27,868 bases of DNA from Coriobacteriaceae bacterium (GCA_004555335.1 SFII01000008.1:1-27868), one strand, 5' to 3'; numbered from the stretch's first letter, positions 1 through 7,426 are shown. Notes: a model not told the origin generated them from the letters alone. Numbers and translations are program-made.

Positions 1-783
1 TGGGAAGTGCTCGTGCGACCCGGCAAGCGCCTGAAACCCGGCGCCGTGATCGAGTTCGCAGACGCGCAGGGATGCGTGTCCCTGCAAGCCGAGATCATCG
101 ATTGGGCGGAAGGCGGCAAGGGCGAGCGCATCGCACGGCTTTCCACCCGAACCCACGCCACGTTGAACGAAGCCCTGCACGCGGTCGGCCATACCCCCCT
201 GCCCCCGTACATCAAGTCCTACGCAGGCGACGAGGAAATGTACCAGACCGTGTATTCCACCACGGAGAAATCGGCAGCCGCCCCTACGGCGGGATTGCAT
301 TTCACCCCCGAGCTGATCGAGAGGATCAAGCAGAAGGGCGCCTTCTTCGAAACCGTGGAACTGCAGGTGGGAATCGACACCTTCAGGATCGTGGACGAAG
401 AAGACCCCACCAAGCACAAGATGCATACCGAAACCTACACCGTGCCCCAGCACGTGGTCGATGCATGCAACCAGGCCCACGCCCGAGGGAACAGGGTGAT
501 CGCAGTGGGAACCACGAGCGTCCGCAGCCTGGAAAGCGCATGGGACCAAGAAGCCGGCGAACTGAGGGCGCGCGAAGAAGACAAGACCTCGCTGTTCCTG
601 TTCCCCGGTTCGACCTTCCACGTGGTCGACGCGCTGATCACGAACTTCCACGTGCCCCGATCGACGCTGATGATGCTGGTTTCGGCATTCAGCAGCAGGG
701 ACATGGTGATGGAGGCCTACAAGCATGCCATCGAAAGCGAATACCGCATGCTTTCCTTCGGCGATGCCATGTTCATCCACTAG
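1..783 (+). CDS. queA: S-adenosylmethionine:tRNA ribosyltransferase-isomerase (3' part)
   Basis: QueA transfers and isomerises the ribosyl moiety of SAM onto preQ1-modified tRNA to give epoxyqueuosine in the wobble position of GUN-anticodon tRNAs; it is cytoplasmic. The reading frame is open from the first base, so the start lies outside the window. About 260 codons are present against a usual length near 345, so roughly the first quarter is missing. Family signatures are the AAPTAGLHFT block, HKMHTETY, AVGTTSVRSLES and TNFHVPRSTLMMLVSAF near the C-terminus. A hairpin about 60 bases after the TAG stop probably ends the transcript. The next gene is convergent on the other strand. Identification is secure; only the N-terminus is unseen. 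Confidence 0.96.
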   Translation, partial: WEVLVRPGKRLKPGAVIEFADAQGCVSLQAEIIDWAEGGKGERIARLSTRTHATLNEALHAVGHTPLPPYIKSYAGDEEMYQTVYSTTEKSAAAPTAGLHFTPELIERIKQKGAFFETVELQVGIDTFRIVDEEDPTKHKMHTETYTVPQHVVDACNQAHARGNRVIAVGTTSVRSLESAWDQEAGELRAREEDKTSLFLFPGSTFHVVDALITNFHVPRSTLMMLVSAFSSRDMVMEAYKHAIESEYRMLSFGDAMFIH

Positions 784-844
784 AAGGCAAAACGGGGTTT
801 GGGCCGAAACGACCGCGCCCCGCTACCATTTGAATCGAACCGAA

Positions 845-870
845 AACGCCGGCGCAAGCCGGCGTTTCCC
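845..870 (+). terminator. Rho-independent terminator after queA
   Basis: A perfect 9-bp stem (AACGCCGGC / GCCGGCGTT) closes a GCAA tetraloop and is followed by a short TTTCCC tract. It lies about 60 bases past the queA stop. The U-tract is weak, so termination efficiency is uncertain. Confidence 0.65.
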
Positions 871-961
871 GTGTACGACGCAAGAAACGCGCACCGACGG
901 CAAACGCACCGGCGAACCTGCAGCGAGGAGACGCAGATCCGCCGCCGGGAAGAAGGCACCC

Positions 962-1369
962 TTACGATCGCATGCTCTCCACATACGCCTCCATCGCATC
1001 CTCGGCACGGACGCCTTCGTCCACCACAAGGCCAAAAGAGGATATCAGCGCCCTGCCCTGGTTCCTGCGCAAGTCCGCCAGAAGGGCTTCCCCCGCATCA
1101 TCCAGATAATCCGCGGCGAGCAGCAACGACCTGGCCACGAACTCGACCACGCCCGGATCGGTACCGGAAACCTGCAGGATGTCGGCGATGGATTCCGGCG
1201 ACAAGCCGAGCAGGATGCTGCCGTCGATATCGGTTGCCTGGCCGATCACGGCCTCTAGGGAATCGGCGGCCGCCTTCGGGTCGTCTTCCCCGCGACGGAG
1301 CTCCATGCTGCGCACGATCCCTTGGATGAGCTGGGAAAGCATGCGCATGAGGTAATCCCTTTCGAACAT
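962..1369 (-). CDS. Small hypothetical protein (DUF6483-like)
   Basis: A soluble, largely helical and acidic protein of about 135 residues beginning MFERDYLMRM. I think it resembles the DUF6483 family of Gram-positive proteins, whose members start with a similar FERDYIMR-type helix; this is from memory and the function is unknown. There is no signal peptide, membrane segment or catalytic motif that I can see. The start is chosen at the second of two adjacent ATG codons because AAAGG then stands 6 bases away; the first ATG (ending at 1372) is an alternative. It lies 99 bases downstream of ruvB in the same direction and could be the last gene of the ruv transcript. Confidence 0.75.
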   Translation of the reverse strand: MFERDYLMRMLSQLIQGIVRSMELRRGEDDPKAAADSLEAVIGQATDIDGSILLGLSPESIADILQVSGTDPGVVEFVARSLLLAADYLDDAGEALLADLRRNQGRALISSFGLVVDEGVRAEDAMEAYVESMRS

Positions 1370-1471
1370 CATTCACCTTTCGTATGGGCAAGCACGCCAA
1401 AACCGGCTTCCCGCTTGCTTCTGCCCCGCACAACCGGCGGGATGGATGCATGCAGGAAACGGACGGACGGC

Positions 1472-2545
1472 CTACCGCCAATAATCCTTGGGGACAGGCA
1501 ATCCGATATGGTCGAAGGCCGCCTCCGTTGCCTGACGCCCCTTCGGCGTGCGGACGAGCAATCCCATCTGCATCAGATAGGGCTCGTAGATATCCTCCAC
1601 GGTATCGGGGGATTCGGAAAGCGCCGAGGCAAGCGTGGTCAGGCCAACGGGCCTGCCCCTGAACTGGCTGCAGAGCAGTTCCAGGATCCTGTTGTCGAGC
1701 GCATCGAGGCCCAGGGAATCCACTTCGAAGAAGCAGAGCGCCTGCGCCGCGGTATCCTCGTCGATCAAGCCGTCGCCTTTCACCTGCGCCCAGTCGCGCA
1801 CCCTTTTAAGCAGGCGGTTTGCAAGACGGGGCGTGCCCCTGCTCCTGCGCGCGATCTCCAACGCGCCCTCGCGGGTGACGGGTACATCCAAGATGAACGC
1901 CGAGCGCACCACGATATCCGCAAGCTCTTCAGGAGTGTAGTAATTCAACCTGAAGGACATGCCGAAACGGTCCCTGAGCGGCCCGGTCAGAAGACCGGTC
2001 CTGGTTGTGGCGCCGATAAGCGTGAAACGCGGCAGGTCGATGCGGATGGAGCGCGCTGCCGGCCCCTTGCCCACCACGATATCGAGCACGTAGTCTTCCA
2101 TAGCCGGATAGAGCACTTCCTCTACCATGCGGTTGATGCGGTGGATTTCATCGATGAAGAGCACGTCGCCCTCTTCCAAGTTGGAGAGGATGGCAGCCAG
2201 ATCGCCCGTCCTTACGATGGCCGGACCGCTCGTGGTCTTGATGTTCGCGCCCATTTCGTTGGCGACCACCGTGGAAAGGGTGGTTTTACCCAGGCCGGGA
2301 GGACCGGAAAAGAGCAGATGATCCATCTGCTCGCCCCTTTTCTTGGCCGCCTCGATCAAGATCTTCAGGCTTTCCTTGACCTTGGTCTGGCCCAGATAGT
2401 CATCGAGCATCTTGGGGCGCAGGCTCCGGTCGATGGCAAGGTCCTCTTCCACCAATTCAACGCTCGAAACCCTGCTCCTGTGATCTTCCGGGGAAGCGGA
2501 CAGGGCATCGAACACCATTCCCTCGATTTCGATTCCTTCGGGCAT
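1472..2545 (-). CDS. ruvB: Holliday junction branch migration DNA helicase RuvB
   Basis: RuvB is the hexameric AAA+ motor that, docked on RuvA, drives branch migration of Holliday junctions. The 357-residue protein has Walker A GPPGLGKTT (residues 81-89), Walker B FIDEIH (130-135), sensor I GATTR, the arginine-finger segment GPLRDRFG, and the C-terminal winged helix with EPYLMQMGLLVRTPKGR. Length is close to the family norm (about 340), with a slightly longer N-terminus. The start codon shares its A with the ruvA stop (TGATG), so the two are translationally coupled. Order on this strand is ruvC-ruvA-ruvB. Confidence 0.98.
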   Translation of the reverse strand: MPEGIEIEGMVFDALSASPEDHRSRVSSVELVEEDLAIDRSLRPKMLDDYLGQTKVKESLKILIEAAKKRGEQMDHLLFSGPPGLGKTTLSTVVANEMGANIKTTSGPAIVRTGDLAAILSNLEEGDVLFIDEIHRINRMVEEVLYPAMEDYVLDIVVGKGPAARSIRIDLPRFTLIGATTRTGLLTGPLRDRFGMSFRLNYYTPEELADIVVRSAFILDVPVTREGALEIARRSRGTPRLANRLLKRVRDWAQVKGDGLIDEDTAAQALCFFEVDSLGLDALDNRILELLCSQFRGRPVGLTTLASALSESPDTVEDIYEPYLMQMGLLVRTPKGRQATEAAFDHIGLPVPKDYWR

Positions 2546-3141
2546 CAGGCACCCCCGATCTTCTTCAAGGCATACTGGAGGGCGCGTCCCTCATCGAGCC
2601 CCCGGGGCATGCCCTTGCAGGCAAGCTCCGCCTCGGCGGGGGCGAATCCAAGGGCCAGAAGATCCTCGATCACCTTGCCCAAGGCCTCCTTGTCTTCTTC
2701 AGGCGGGCTGAACAGGCCTTCGGCAGGAGGAAGCGCGCTCGATGCGAGCTTGCCCTTCAGTTCCAATATCATGCGCTGGGCGGTCTTCTTGCCGATTCCC
2801 GGGATGCGCGACAGCTTCGTCACGTCCTCCGAGGCGAGGGCGTCCGCCAGATCGCCCGGACGATAGGATGAAAGCGCTGCAAGGGCCACTTTCGGCCCGA
2901 TTCCAGAAACGGAGATGAGCTTTTCGAATGCGTTGCGTTCATCTTCCGAAGTGAAGCCGAAAAGGGAGATGTCGTCTTCCCGCACCTGCATGTAGGTGAA
3001 TACCCGGACCGACGAGCCCTGAGCGGGAAGATCGGAAAGGGAATTGGCCGACATTCCGACGGCAAAGCCCACGCCGTTGCAATCGATGTATGCGGTATCG
3101 GCGGTCTTGCCCGCCAAGACGCCGCAAAGGAACGCGATCAT
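2545..3141 (-). CDS. ruvA: Holliday junction branch migration protein RuvA
   Basis: RuvA tetramers bind the four-way junction and recruit RuvB. The 198-residue protein has the OB-fold N-terminus (starting MIAFLCGVLAG), two helix-hairpin-helix motifs (SVSGIGPKVALAAL at about 77-90 and SRIPGIGKKTAQRM at about 111-124), an acidic linker, and the C-terminal RuvB-binding three-helix domain (about 152-198). A longer open frame extends upstream, but this ATG is the true start: it aligns with the family N-terminus, is preceded by AAGGAG at 8 bases, and overlaps the ruvC stop as ATGA. Confidence 0.98.
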   Translation of the reverse strand: MIAFLCGVLAGKTADTAYIDCNGVGFAVGMSANSLSDLPAQGSSVRVFTYMQVREDDISLFGFTSEDERNAFEKLISVSGIGPKVALAALSSYRPGDLADALASEDVTKLSRIPGIGKKTAQRMILELKGKLASSALPPAEGLFSPPEEDKEALGKVIEDLLALGFAPAEAELACKGMPRGLDEGRALQYALKKIGGA

Positions 3142-3644
3142 TTCCGGCTCTCCTTCCCATTCAATACGCTGTAATGCGTGGTAAAGCATATCGCAGCGGC
3201 AAGGGCATCTGCCGCATGATCCGGCTTCGGCGGCGCTTGGAGCCCCAACAGCTTCTTGACCATGTACTGGACCTGCTCCTTTTCCGCCATGCCTTCGCCC
3301 ACCACCGCGAGCTTGATTTCGTTGGGCGTGTATTCTTCCACCTTCAAGCCGTTCATGGCGCACGCGACGATAGCCGCCCCGCGTGCCTGGCTGGTGAGGA
3401 TTCCCGCCGATATGTTCTGGCCGAACCACACCGTTTCAACCGCCGCGAAGCTTGGCTTGAAACGCGTGACCACGGCATCGATCTGCTGGTAGATCTTCTT
3501 CAGGCGTTCGGGAAGATCCTGCCCTGCACACGTTTCCACGCATCCGTAGGCAAGGCAGGCCAAGCGCGGGCCCGACTGGCTGATAATGCCCCAGCCTGTA
3601 TGCGCCAGGCCGGGGTCTATCCCCAAAATCACTCGATCGTACAC
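3138..3644 (-). CDS. ruvC: Crossover junction endodeoxyribonuclease RuvC
   Basis: RuvC is the dimeric RNase H-fold resolvase that cuts Holliday junctions. The 168-residue protein has the expected acidic active site: Asp10 in GIDPG, Glu70 in VETVWFGQN, and the C-terminal HAADALAAA segment giving His143 and Asp146. His in place of the third Asp is a known natural variant of the family, as in Thermus RuvC. The start is GTG with a weak purine-rich ribosome binding site (AAAGGCGAAG). Its stop overlaps the ruvA ATG. It is the first gene of ruvCAB, and the region just upstream holds a perfect 8-bp dyad that may be an SOS operator. Confidence 0.97.
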   Translation of the reverse strand: MYDRVILGIDPGLAHTGWGIISQSGPRLACLAYGCVETCAGQDLPERLKKIYQQIDAVVTRFKPSFAAVETVWFGQNISAGILTSQARGAAIVACAMNGLKVEEYTPNEIKLAVVGEGMAEKEQVQYMVKKLLGLQAPPKPDHAADALAAAICFTTHYSVLNGKESRK

Positions 3645-3691
3645 GGATGCACTTCGCCTTTCTTTTTCTTACACGCATAGGATAGCATAGT

Positions 3692-3715
3692 ACATCTGTT
3701 TGCTCGTACAGATGT
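3692..3715 (-). promoter_or_regulatory. Perfect dyad upstream of ruvC, possible LexA-type operator
   Basis: Two 8-bp arms, ACATCTGT and ACAGATGT, are separated by 8 bases, so the core reads CTGT-N8-ACAG. That is the geometry of the E. coli LexA box rather than the GAAC-N4-GTTC box usual in Gram-positive bacteria. It lies 47-71 bases before the ruvC start and just upstream of TATGCT/TATCCT sequences that could serve as -10 elements. Regulation of ruv genes by SOS is known in other bacteria; here it is inference from the dyad alone. Confidence 0.4.
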
Positions 3716-3779
3716 TTGTTTTACCGGAACCTTGCAGCGTGGAAAGGCAGATCCCCCTAGCGAAGCACGGTCGAAAACT

Positions 3780-3795
3780 GTTAGGTATACCGAAC
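3780..3795 (+). promoter_or_regulatory. DtxR/IdeR-type iron box 1 of the candidate sRNA promoter
   Basis: GTTAGGTATACCGAAC is a 16-base palindrome with one arm mismatch and matches the TTAGG-N4-CCTAA core of DtxR-family operators. It stands 17 bases upstream of a TTGACC -35 element. Confidence 0.6.
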
Positions 3796-3812
3796 TTTTT
3801 GCCTTAAAACCC

Positions 3813-3841
3813 TTGACCCCTGCTGCTGTCTCCTGTACAAG
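3813..3841 (+). promoter_or_regulatory. Promoter of the candidate iron-regulated sRNA
   Basis: TTGACC (3813-3818) and TACAAG (3836-3841) are spaced by 17 bases, a sigma70-type arrangement. The expected transcription start is near 3848, inside the second iron box. A box lies on each side, which fits repression by an iron-loaded DtxR-family protein. Confidence 0.5.
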
Positions 3842-3856
3842 TTAGTTATGCCTAAC
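3841..3856 (+). promoter_or_regulatory. DtxR/IdeR-type iron box 2, overlapping the transcription start
   Basis: GTTAGTTATGCCTAAC has perfect 5-bp outer arms (GTTAG/CTAAC) and resembles the boxes upstream of feoA. It begins at the last base of the -10 element, so a bound repressor would block initiation. Confidence 0.55.
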
Positions 3857-3940
3857 CGATAAGGAACAAAATCGGTGGGCACCGGAATAGTCTCTCCTTC
3901 TCTCTGGGCGGCCTGCTTCGCGGCAGGCCGCCATCTTTTT
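3848..3940 (+). ncRNA. Candidate iron-regulated small RNA (about 93 nt)
   Basis: A DtxR-boxed promoter points into a stretch with no convincing gene that ends about 90 bases later in a strong intrinsic terminator. The predicted RNA has a short 5' hairpin (CCGAT/ATCGG, or the competing CGGT/ACCG), then a single-stranded CU-rich stretch (3891-3905, TCTCTCCTTCTCTCT) complementary to AGGAG-type ribosome binding sites, then the terminator hairpin. This is the architecture of trans-acting regulators such as FsrA, RyhB or PrrF that lower synthesis of iron-using proteins in iron shortage. The operators, promoter and terminator are visible; RNA existence and role are inference. A 63-codon GTG frame across the region would have to pass through the terminator, so I do not favour a peptide. 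Confidence 0.5.
3907..3940 (+). terminator. Strong intrinsic terminator of the candidate sRNA
   Basis: A perfect 10-bp G+C-rich stem (GGCGGCCTGC / GCAGGCCGCC) with a 6-base loop is followed by ATCTTTTT. It is oriented on the plus strand, opposite to the feo operon terminator at 4028-4061. Confidence 0.8.
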
Positions 3941-4027
3941 GCCCCGATCGCCCGAAGGGCACGGATCGACGGAGAAGCAGCCGGCAACGGCTTCTGCCCC
4001 TATCCCCCTCGCGCATGCCGCAAACGC

Positions 4028-4061
4028 AAAAAAGCCCGCACATGCCGCAACATGCACGGGC
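4028..4061 (-). terminator. Intrinsic terminator of the feo operon
   Basis: Read on the minus strand, an 11-bp stem with two G-U pairs (GCCCGTGCATG / CATGTGCGGGC) and a 6-base loop is followed by six T. It lies 17 bases past the stop of the FeoB-associated protein. Confidence 0.85.
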
Positions 4062-4078
4062 AATGATCATTGTTCAGG

Positions 4079-4324
4079 TTATCGTCGCGCCTCGCAGCGG
4101 CAAACCGGCGGATCGGCGCCCTTCGAGGCTTCGGCCTCCATGTCCTCGACCATCTTCTGCGCTGCAGGGCACGCTTCATTCGCCTTATGGCACGTCGAAG
4201 CGCATCCGCACGCCGAACAGGAAGAGCAACTGCATCCCTTCCCCTTGCCCTTTATGATCGACCGAAGGGCCAAGGCGACAGCCGATCCGAGCATTGCGAC
4301 AACAACCACGGTTCCCAAGCTCAT
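4079..4324 (-). CDS. FeoB-associated Cys-rich membrane protein
   Basis: An 81-residue protein with one N-terminal membrane helix (about residues 4-22), a basic KGKGKG stretch, and nine cysteines, seven of them packed at 31-52 in a CxCxxCxxCxC-type cluster and two near the C-terminus in CRC. This is the layout of the small Cys-rich proteins encoded next to feoB (the FeoB_associated family), proposed to help iron(II) transport in place of FeoC; the exact role is not settled. The start has AAAGGAG upstream. It follows feoB by 61 bases in the same operon and is followed directly by the operon terminator. Confidence 0.88.
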   Translation of the reverse strand: MSLGTVVVVAMLGSAVALALRSIIKGKGKGCSCSSCSACGCASTCHKANEACPAAQKMVEDMEAEASKGADPPVCRCEARR

Positions 4325-4385
4325 CGGAGCACTCCTTTCCGCGCCCGGCGGCGCCTCTCATCCAAGACCGCCGGGCATATCCATT

Positions 4386-6827
4386 CTACTGCTGCACGCA
4401 GCACGACTTTTGCTCCCTGCACCTTCCGTTGCCATTCGGACGGACGATAAGGAATATCGCTCCCGCAAGGACCGCAAGGGCAAGGACGCTCCACACGCTG
4501 AAGGACAGCTCGCCGGAAACCAAACCTGCCACCTGGTAGATGACCAGCGCCACGGCATAAGCCCAACCGCATTCGTAGCCGATTGCCGCCCAGAACCACT
4601 TCGCGTTGTTCATCTCGCGCCTGATCGCACCGATTGCCGCAAAACAGGGGGCGCAGAGCATGTTGAACGCCATGAAGGCATATGCCGCCGCCGCGGTATA
4701 CGAAGCCTGCACGTTCGCATACCAACCCGCATCACCCGCGTAGAGGATGCCGAAGGTGGATACCACGTTCTCTTTCGCGATCAGGCCCGTGATGGTTGCG
4801 GCAGTCGCCTGCCAGTTGCCGAATCCCAAAGGCGCGAAGATCCATGAGACGGCACCGCCCGCAATCGCCAGCAGGGAATCCGCCTGGTCTTCGACCACCC
4901 CGAACGATCCGTTGGAGAAACCGTAGGTGGACACGAACCAGATGAGGATGGAAGCCAGCAGGATGATGGTGCCCGCCTTCTTGATGAAGGACCACCCGCG
5001 TTCCCACATGTTCCTCAGCAGGGATCCCGGAGTAGGCATATGGTATGCGGGGAGCTCCATCAGAAACGGCGCCGGCCTCCCTGCAAAGGGCTTGAGCTTT
5101 TTCAGGATGATGCCCGAAAGCAGCACGGACGCAATGCCCATGAAGTACACGCTCGGGGCAATCCACCACGCGCCCCCGAATACCGCACCCGAGATGAGCG
5201 CGATGATGGGAAGCTTCGCACCGCAAGGGATGAAGGTAGTGGTCATGACGGTCATCCTGCGGTCGTTCTCGCTCTCGATGGTTCGCGACGCCATGATTCC
5301 CGGAACCCCGCAGCCCGTGGAAACGAGCATGGGGATGAAGCTCTTGCCGGAAAGCCCGAAACGCCTGAACACGCGGTCCAAAATGAAGGCGATTCGCGCC
5401 ATGTAGCCGCAGCCCTCCAGGATTGCCAGCAGGAAGAACAGCACGAGCATCTGGGGGACGAAGCCCAGTACCGCGCCGACACCCGCCACCACGCCATCGA
5501 GGATGCAGGCGCTCACGCGCTCATCGACGTTCGCCGCATCGAGCGCATTGCCGATGAGGACGGGTATGCCCAAAACCCAGGTCCCGTAATCCGAGGGATC
5601 GGGTTCGGCCACCTCGAGCGCTTCGGCGAAGGCGGCGGCATCCACCTCTACCAGCTCGTCCTCGCCGGTCTCTTCGTCGTAGGAGTCGTACTCCCCGACA
5701 ACGCCGGCTTCTTGTGCCTGCACGAGGGCGGCATCCGATCCCTTCGCGTCATCGGGATCGATCTCGATGCCCTCCCGGGCCGCCGCGTCCGTGAAGGCCC
5801 CGATGGCATTCTGCGCGTCGTCGTACTCGGATTTCGCTTCCGCAAACGCCTCGGCGTCCCCCGAGACGAAGAAACCGTCGCCGAACAGGCCATCATTCAC
5901 CCAGTCTGTCGCAGGCCCGCCAACCGCAGTGATAGACAGGAAATACACCAGGAACATGACGACCGCGAAGATCGGCAGCGCAAGCACCCTGTTGGTGACC
6001 ACCTTGTCTATCTTGGCGGTCAGGGATTCCCCTGCATTCTTCGTGCGGGAAAGGCAGTCGGCAACGACGCCCTCGATGAAGGAATACCTTCCTTCCACGA
6101 TGAGCGAGTCGGAAGCATCCCCGCAATGCCGCTCGACTTCCCCGATGATGCCTTCCACATCCAGGGAAATGCCCAATTCGCCGGCAATCAGGGAATCGCG
6201 CTCGAACAGTTTCACGGAGGCGAAGCGGCTCGCATCGTTCCCGGACACCTCGGCGATGCGCGCCCCGATGGACTCAAGCGCCCCTTCGATCTGCCGGGAG
6301 AAACGCACGGGGCATTCGGGGGACACCCCGCCATCGGCGGCCGCAAGCAGGGCCGAGACGGCTTCGTCGACACCGTCGCCCTTGAGCGCCGAGATGCCCA
6401 ACACGGGGACGCCCATGCGCTCGGAGAGCTTATCCATATCGATTGCGATGCCGTCCTTTTCGAACTGGTCGGCCATGTTCACCGCAATCACCATGGGAAT
6501 GCCCAGTTCGGCAACCTGGGTGGAAAGGTACAGGTTGCGCTCCAGATTGGTTCCGTCGACGATGTTCAGCACCGCACCGGGACGTTCCCTCATCAGATAA
6601 TCCCTGGATACCGTTTCTTCCAAGGTGTAGGGGGAAAGCGAATAGATGCCCGGCAGGTCGACCACGGTCACCTCGGGTTTGCCTTTCAGCTTGCCCGTCT
6701 TCTTCTCGACGGTCACGCCCGGCCAATTGCCGATGTGCTGGTTTGCCCCGGTCAGGGCATTGAACAGCGTGCTCTTGCCGCAATTGGGGTTGCCCACCAG
6801 GGCGATATCGAAGTCCTTGGCAGCCAT
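4386..6827 (-). CDS. feoB: Ferrous iron transporter FeoB
   Basis: FeoB imports Fe(II) across the inner membrane and is coupled to a cytoplasmic GTPase. The 813-residue protein has G1 GNPNCGKST (12-20), G3 DLPG (57-60), G4 NMAD (117-120) and G5-like SAL (146-148), then the helical spacer and a polytopic membrane domain with Gate motifs such as ILEGCGYMARIAF and STGCGVPGIMASRTIE. Between the first membrane helix (about 283-303) and the next (about 440) there is an acidic insertion rich in Asp/Glu/Ala (about 320-415), absent from short FeoB proteins. The C-terminus ends in a Cys-containing tail (CREQKSCC). The ribosome binding site is GGAGGAGGT. It follows feoA by 6 bases. Confidence 0.98.
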   Translation of the reverse strand: MAAKDFDIALVGNPNCGKSTLFNALTGANQHIGNWPGVTVEKKTGKLKGKPEVTVVDLPGIYSLSPYTLEETVSRDYLMRERPGAVLNIVDGTNLERNLYLSTQVAELGIPMVIAVNMADQFEKDGIAIDMDKLSERMGVPVLGISALKGDGVDEAVSALLAAADGGVSPECPVRFSRQIEGALESIGARIAEVSGNDASRFASVKLFERDSLIAGELGISLDVEGIIGEVERHCGDASDSLIVEGRYSFIEGVVADCLSRTKNAGESLTAKIDKVVTNRVLALPIFAVVMFLVYFLSITAVGGPATDWVNDGLFGDGFFVSGDAEAFAEAKSEYDDAQNAIGAFTDAAAREGIEIDPDDAKGSDAALVQAQEAGVVGEYDSYDEETGEDELVEVDAAAFAEALEVAEPDPSDYGTWVLGIPVLIGNALDAANVDERVSACILDGVVAGVGAVLGFVPQMLVLFFLLAILEGCGYMARIAFILDRVFRRFGLSGKSFIPMLVSTGCGVPGIMASRTIESENDRRMTVMTTTFIPCGAKLPIIALISGAVFGGAWWIAPSVYFMGIASVLLSGIILKKLKPFAGRPAPFLMELPAYHMPTPGSLLRNMWERGWSFIKKAGTIILLASILIWFVSTYGFSNGSFGVVEDQADSLLAIAGGAVSWIFAPLGFGNWQATAATITGLIAKENVVSTFGILYAGDAGWYANVQASYTAAAAYAFMAFNMLCAPCFAAIGAIRREMNNAKWFWAAIGYECGWAYAVALVIYQVAGLVSGELSFSVWSVLALAVLAGAIFLIVRPNGNGRCREQKSCCVQQ

Positions 6828-6833
6828 CTTCCG

Positions 6834-7079
6834 TTACCTCCTCCCCTGCAGCCCCGCATCGGACACCTCGACGCATTCGGCTTCCTCGCGGCGCAAGGTC
6901 AGCTCGCAACCCCTGACGCTCACTTCGATCGGATCGCCCAAGGGGGCAACCTTGCGGACCAGTACCGTGGCACCTTTGATGATGCCCATGTCCATGATGC
7001 GGCGCCGCACGGCGCCCCCGCCCGAAAGGCGCTCGACCTTGACGGTCTGCCCGGGTTTCACTGATGAGAGTGCGAACAT
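6834..7079 (-). CDS. feoA: FeoA domain protein, second copy (adjacent to feoB)
   Basis: An 81-residue SH3-like FeoA protein thought to act with FeoB at the cytoplasmic face. Family signs are the opening LSSVKPGQTVKVERL, the central RRRIMDMGIIKGATVLV and PLGDPIEVSVRGCELTLRREEA near the end. It lies 6 bases upstream of feoB, with the feoB ribosome binding site overlapping its end. It is the second of two feoA genes; the two copies differ clearly in sequence. Confidence 0.94.
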   Translation of the reverse strand: MFALSSVKPGQTVKVERLSGGGAVRRRIMDMGIIKGATVLVRKVAPLGDPIEVSVRGCELTLRREEAECVEVSDAGLQGRR

Positions 7080-7093
7080 TCAAACCCCGCTTT

Positions 7094-7144
7094 CTTCGTC
7101 AGCGCGCACGAAGGCAAGCCATCGGGGCAACCTCGATGGCTCGC
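7094..7144 (-). repeat. Two tandem hairpins between the feoA genes
   Basis: On the minus strand an 11-bp stem (GCGAGCCATCG with one G-U pair, 9-base loop; 7114-7144) is immediately followed by a 6-bp stem (CTTCGT/ACGAAG; 7094-7113). No T-run follows, so they are unlikely to terminate transcription. They may set mRNA processing or stability between feoA genes. Confidence 0.55.
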
Positions 7145-7169
7145 ATCGGATATCACGCGCACGAAACGA

Positions 7170-7379
7170 TCAGACCACGATCAGGTCCCCCGAACGGAAA
7201 TCGATCGCAAGGCTCGAACCCCTCGCCTCGACGATCATCCCGTCGGAAGTCCTCGCAAGGACCCTCACCTTCATCCCAGGGACGAACCCCAGCTCCGCGA
7301 GCCTCCTGCGCAGGCCATCTTCGCCGATGACCGCCCTGATGACGCGCTGCTGGCCCTGGGCCATTCCGCTGAGAAACAT
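7170..7379 (-). CDS. feoA: FeoA domain protein, first copy of the operon
   Basis: A short FeoA-type SH3 protein (about 69 residues) with the family core GLRRRLAELGFVPGMKVRVL and a closing DFRSGDLIVV. FeoA is a small cytoplasmic partner of FeoB. The start is set at ATG with AAAGGAG about 10 bases before it; an in-frame GTG two codons earlier (ending 7385) is possible but would leave only 4 bases. It is the promoter-proximal gene of feoA-feoA-feoB, about 70 bases downstream of the predicted -10. A 90-base gap with two hairpins separates it from the next feoA. Confidence 0.92.
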   Translation of the reverse strand: MFLSGMAQGQQRVIRAVIGEDGLRRRLAELGFVPGMKVRVLARTSDGMIVEARGSSLAIDFRSGDLIVV

Positions 7380-7426
7380 CGCCACCCCGCTCCTTTCGAG
7401 ACGCTATCCGGAAAAGGTCCCTCGTG

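Noticed and set aside
3875..4066. A 63-codon GTG frame downstream of the DtxR-boxed promoter
   Set aside because: It would be translated through one terminator hairpin and into a second, and its Arg/Ala-rich composition looks non-coding. A small peptide cannot be fully excluded, so the RNA call is kept at medium confidence.
5040..7064. A 674-codon plus-strand frame across feoB and feoA
   Set aside because: Antisense to clear FeoB and FeoA coding sequence; it is a codon-bias shadow without recognisable domains.
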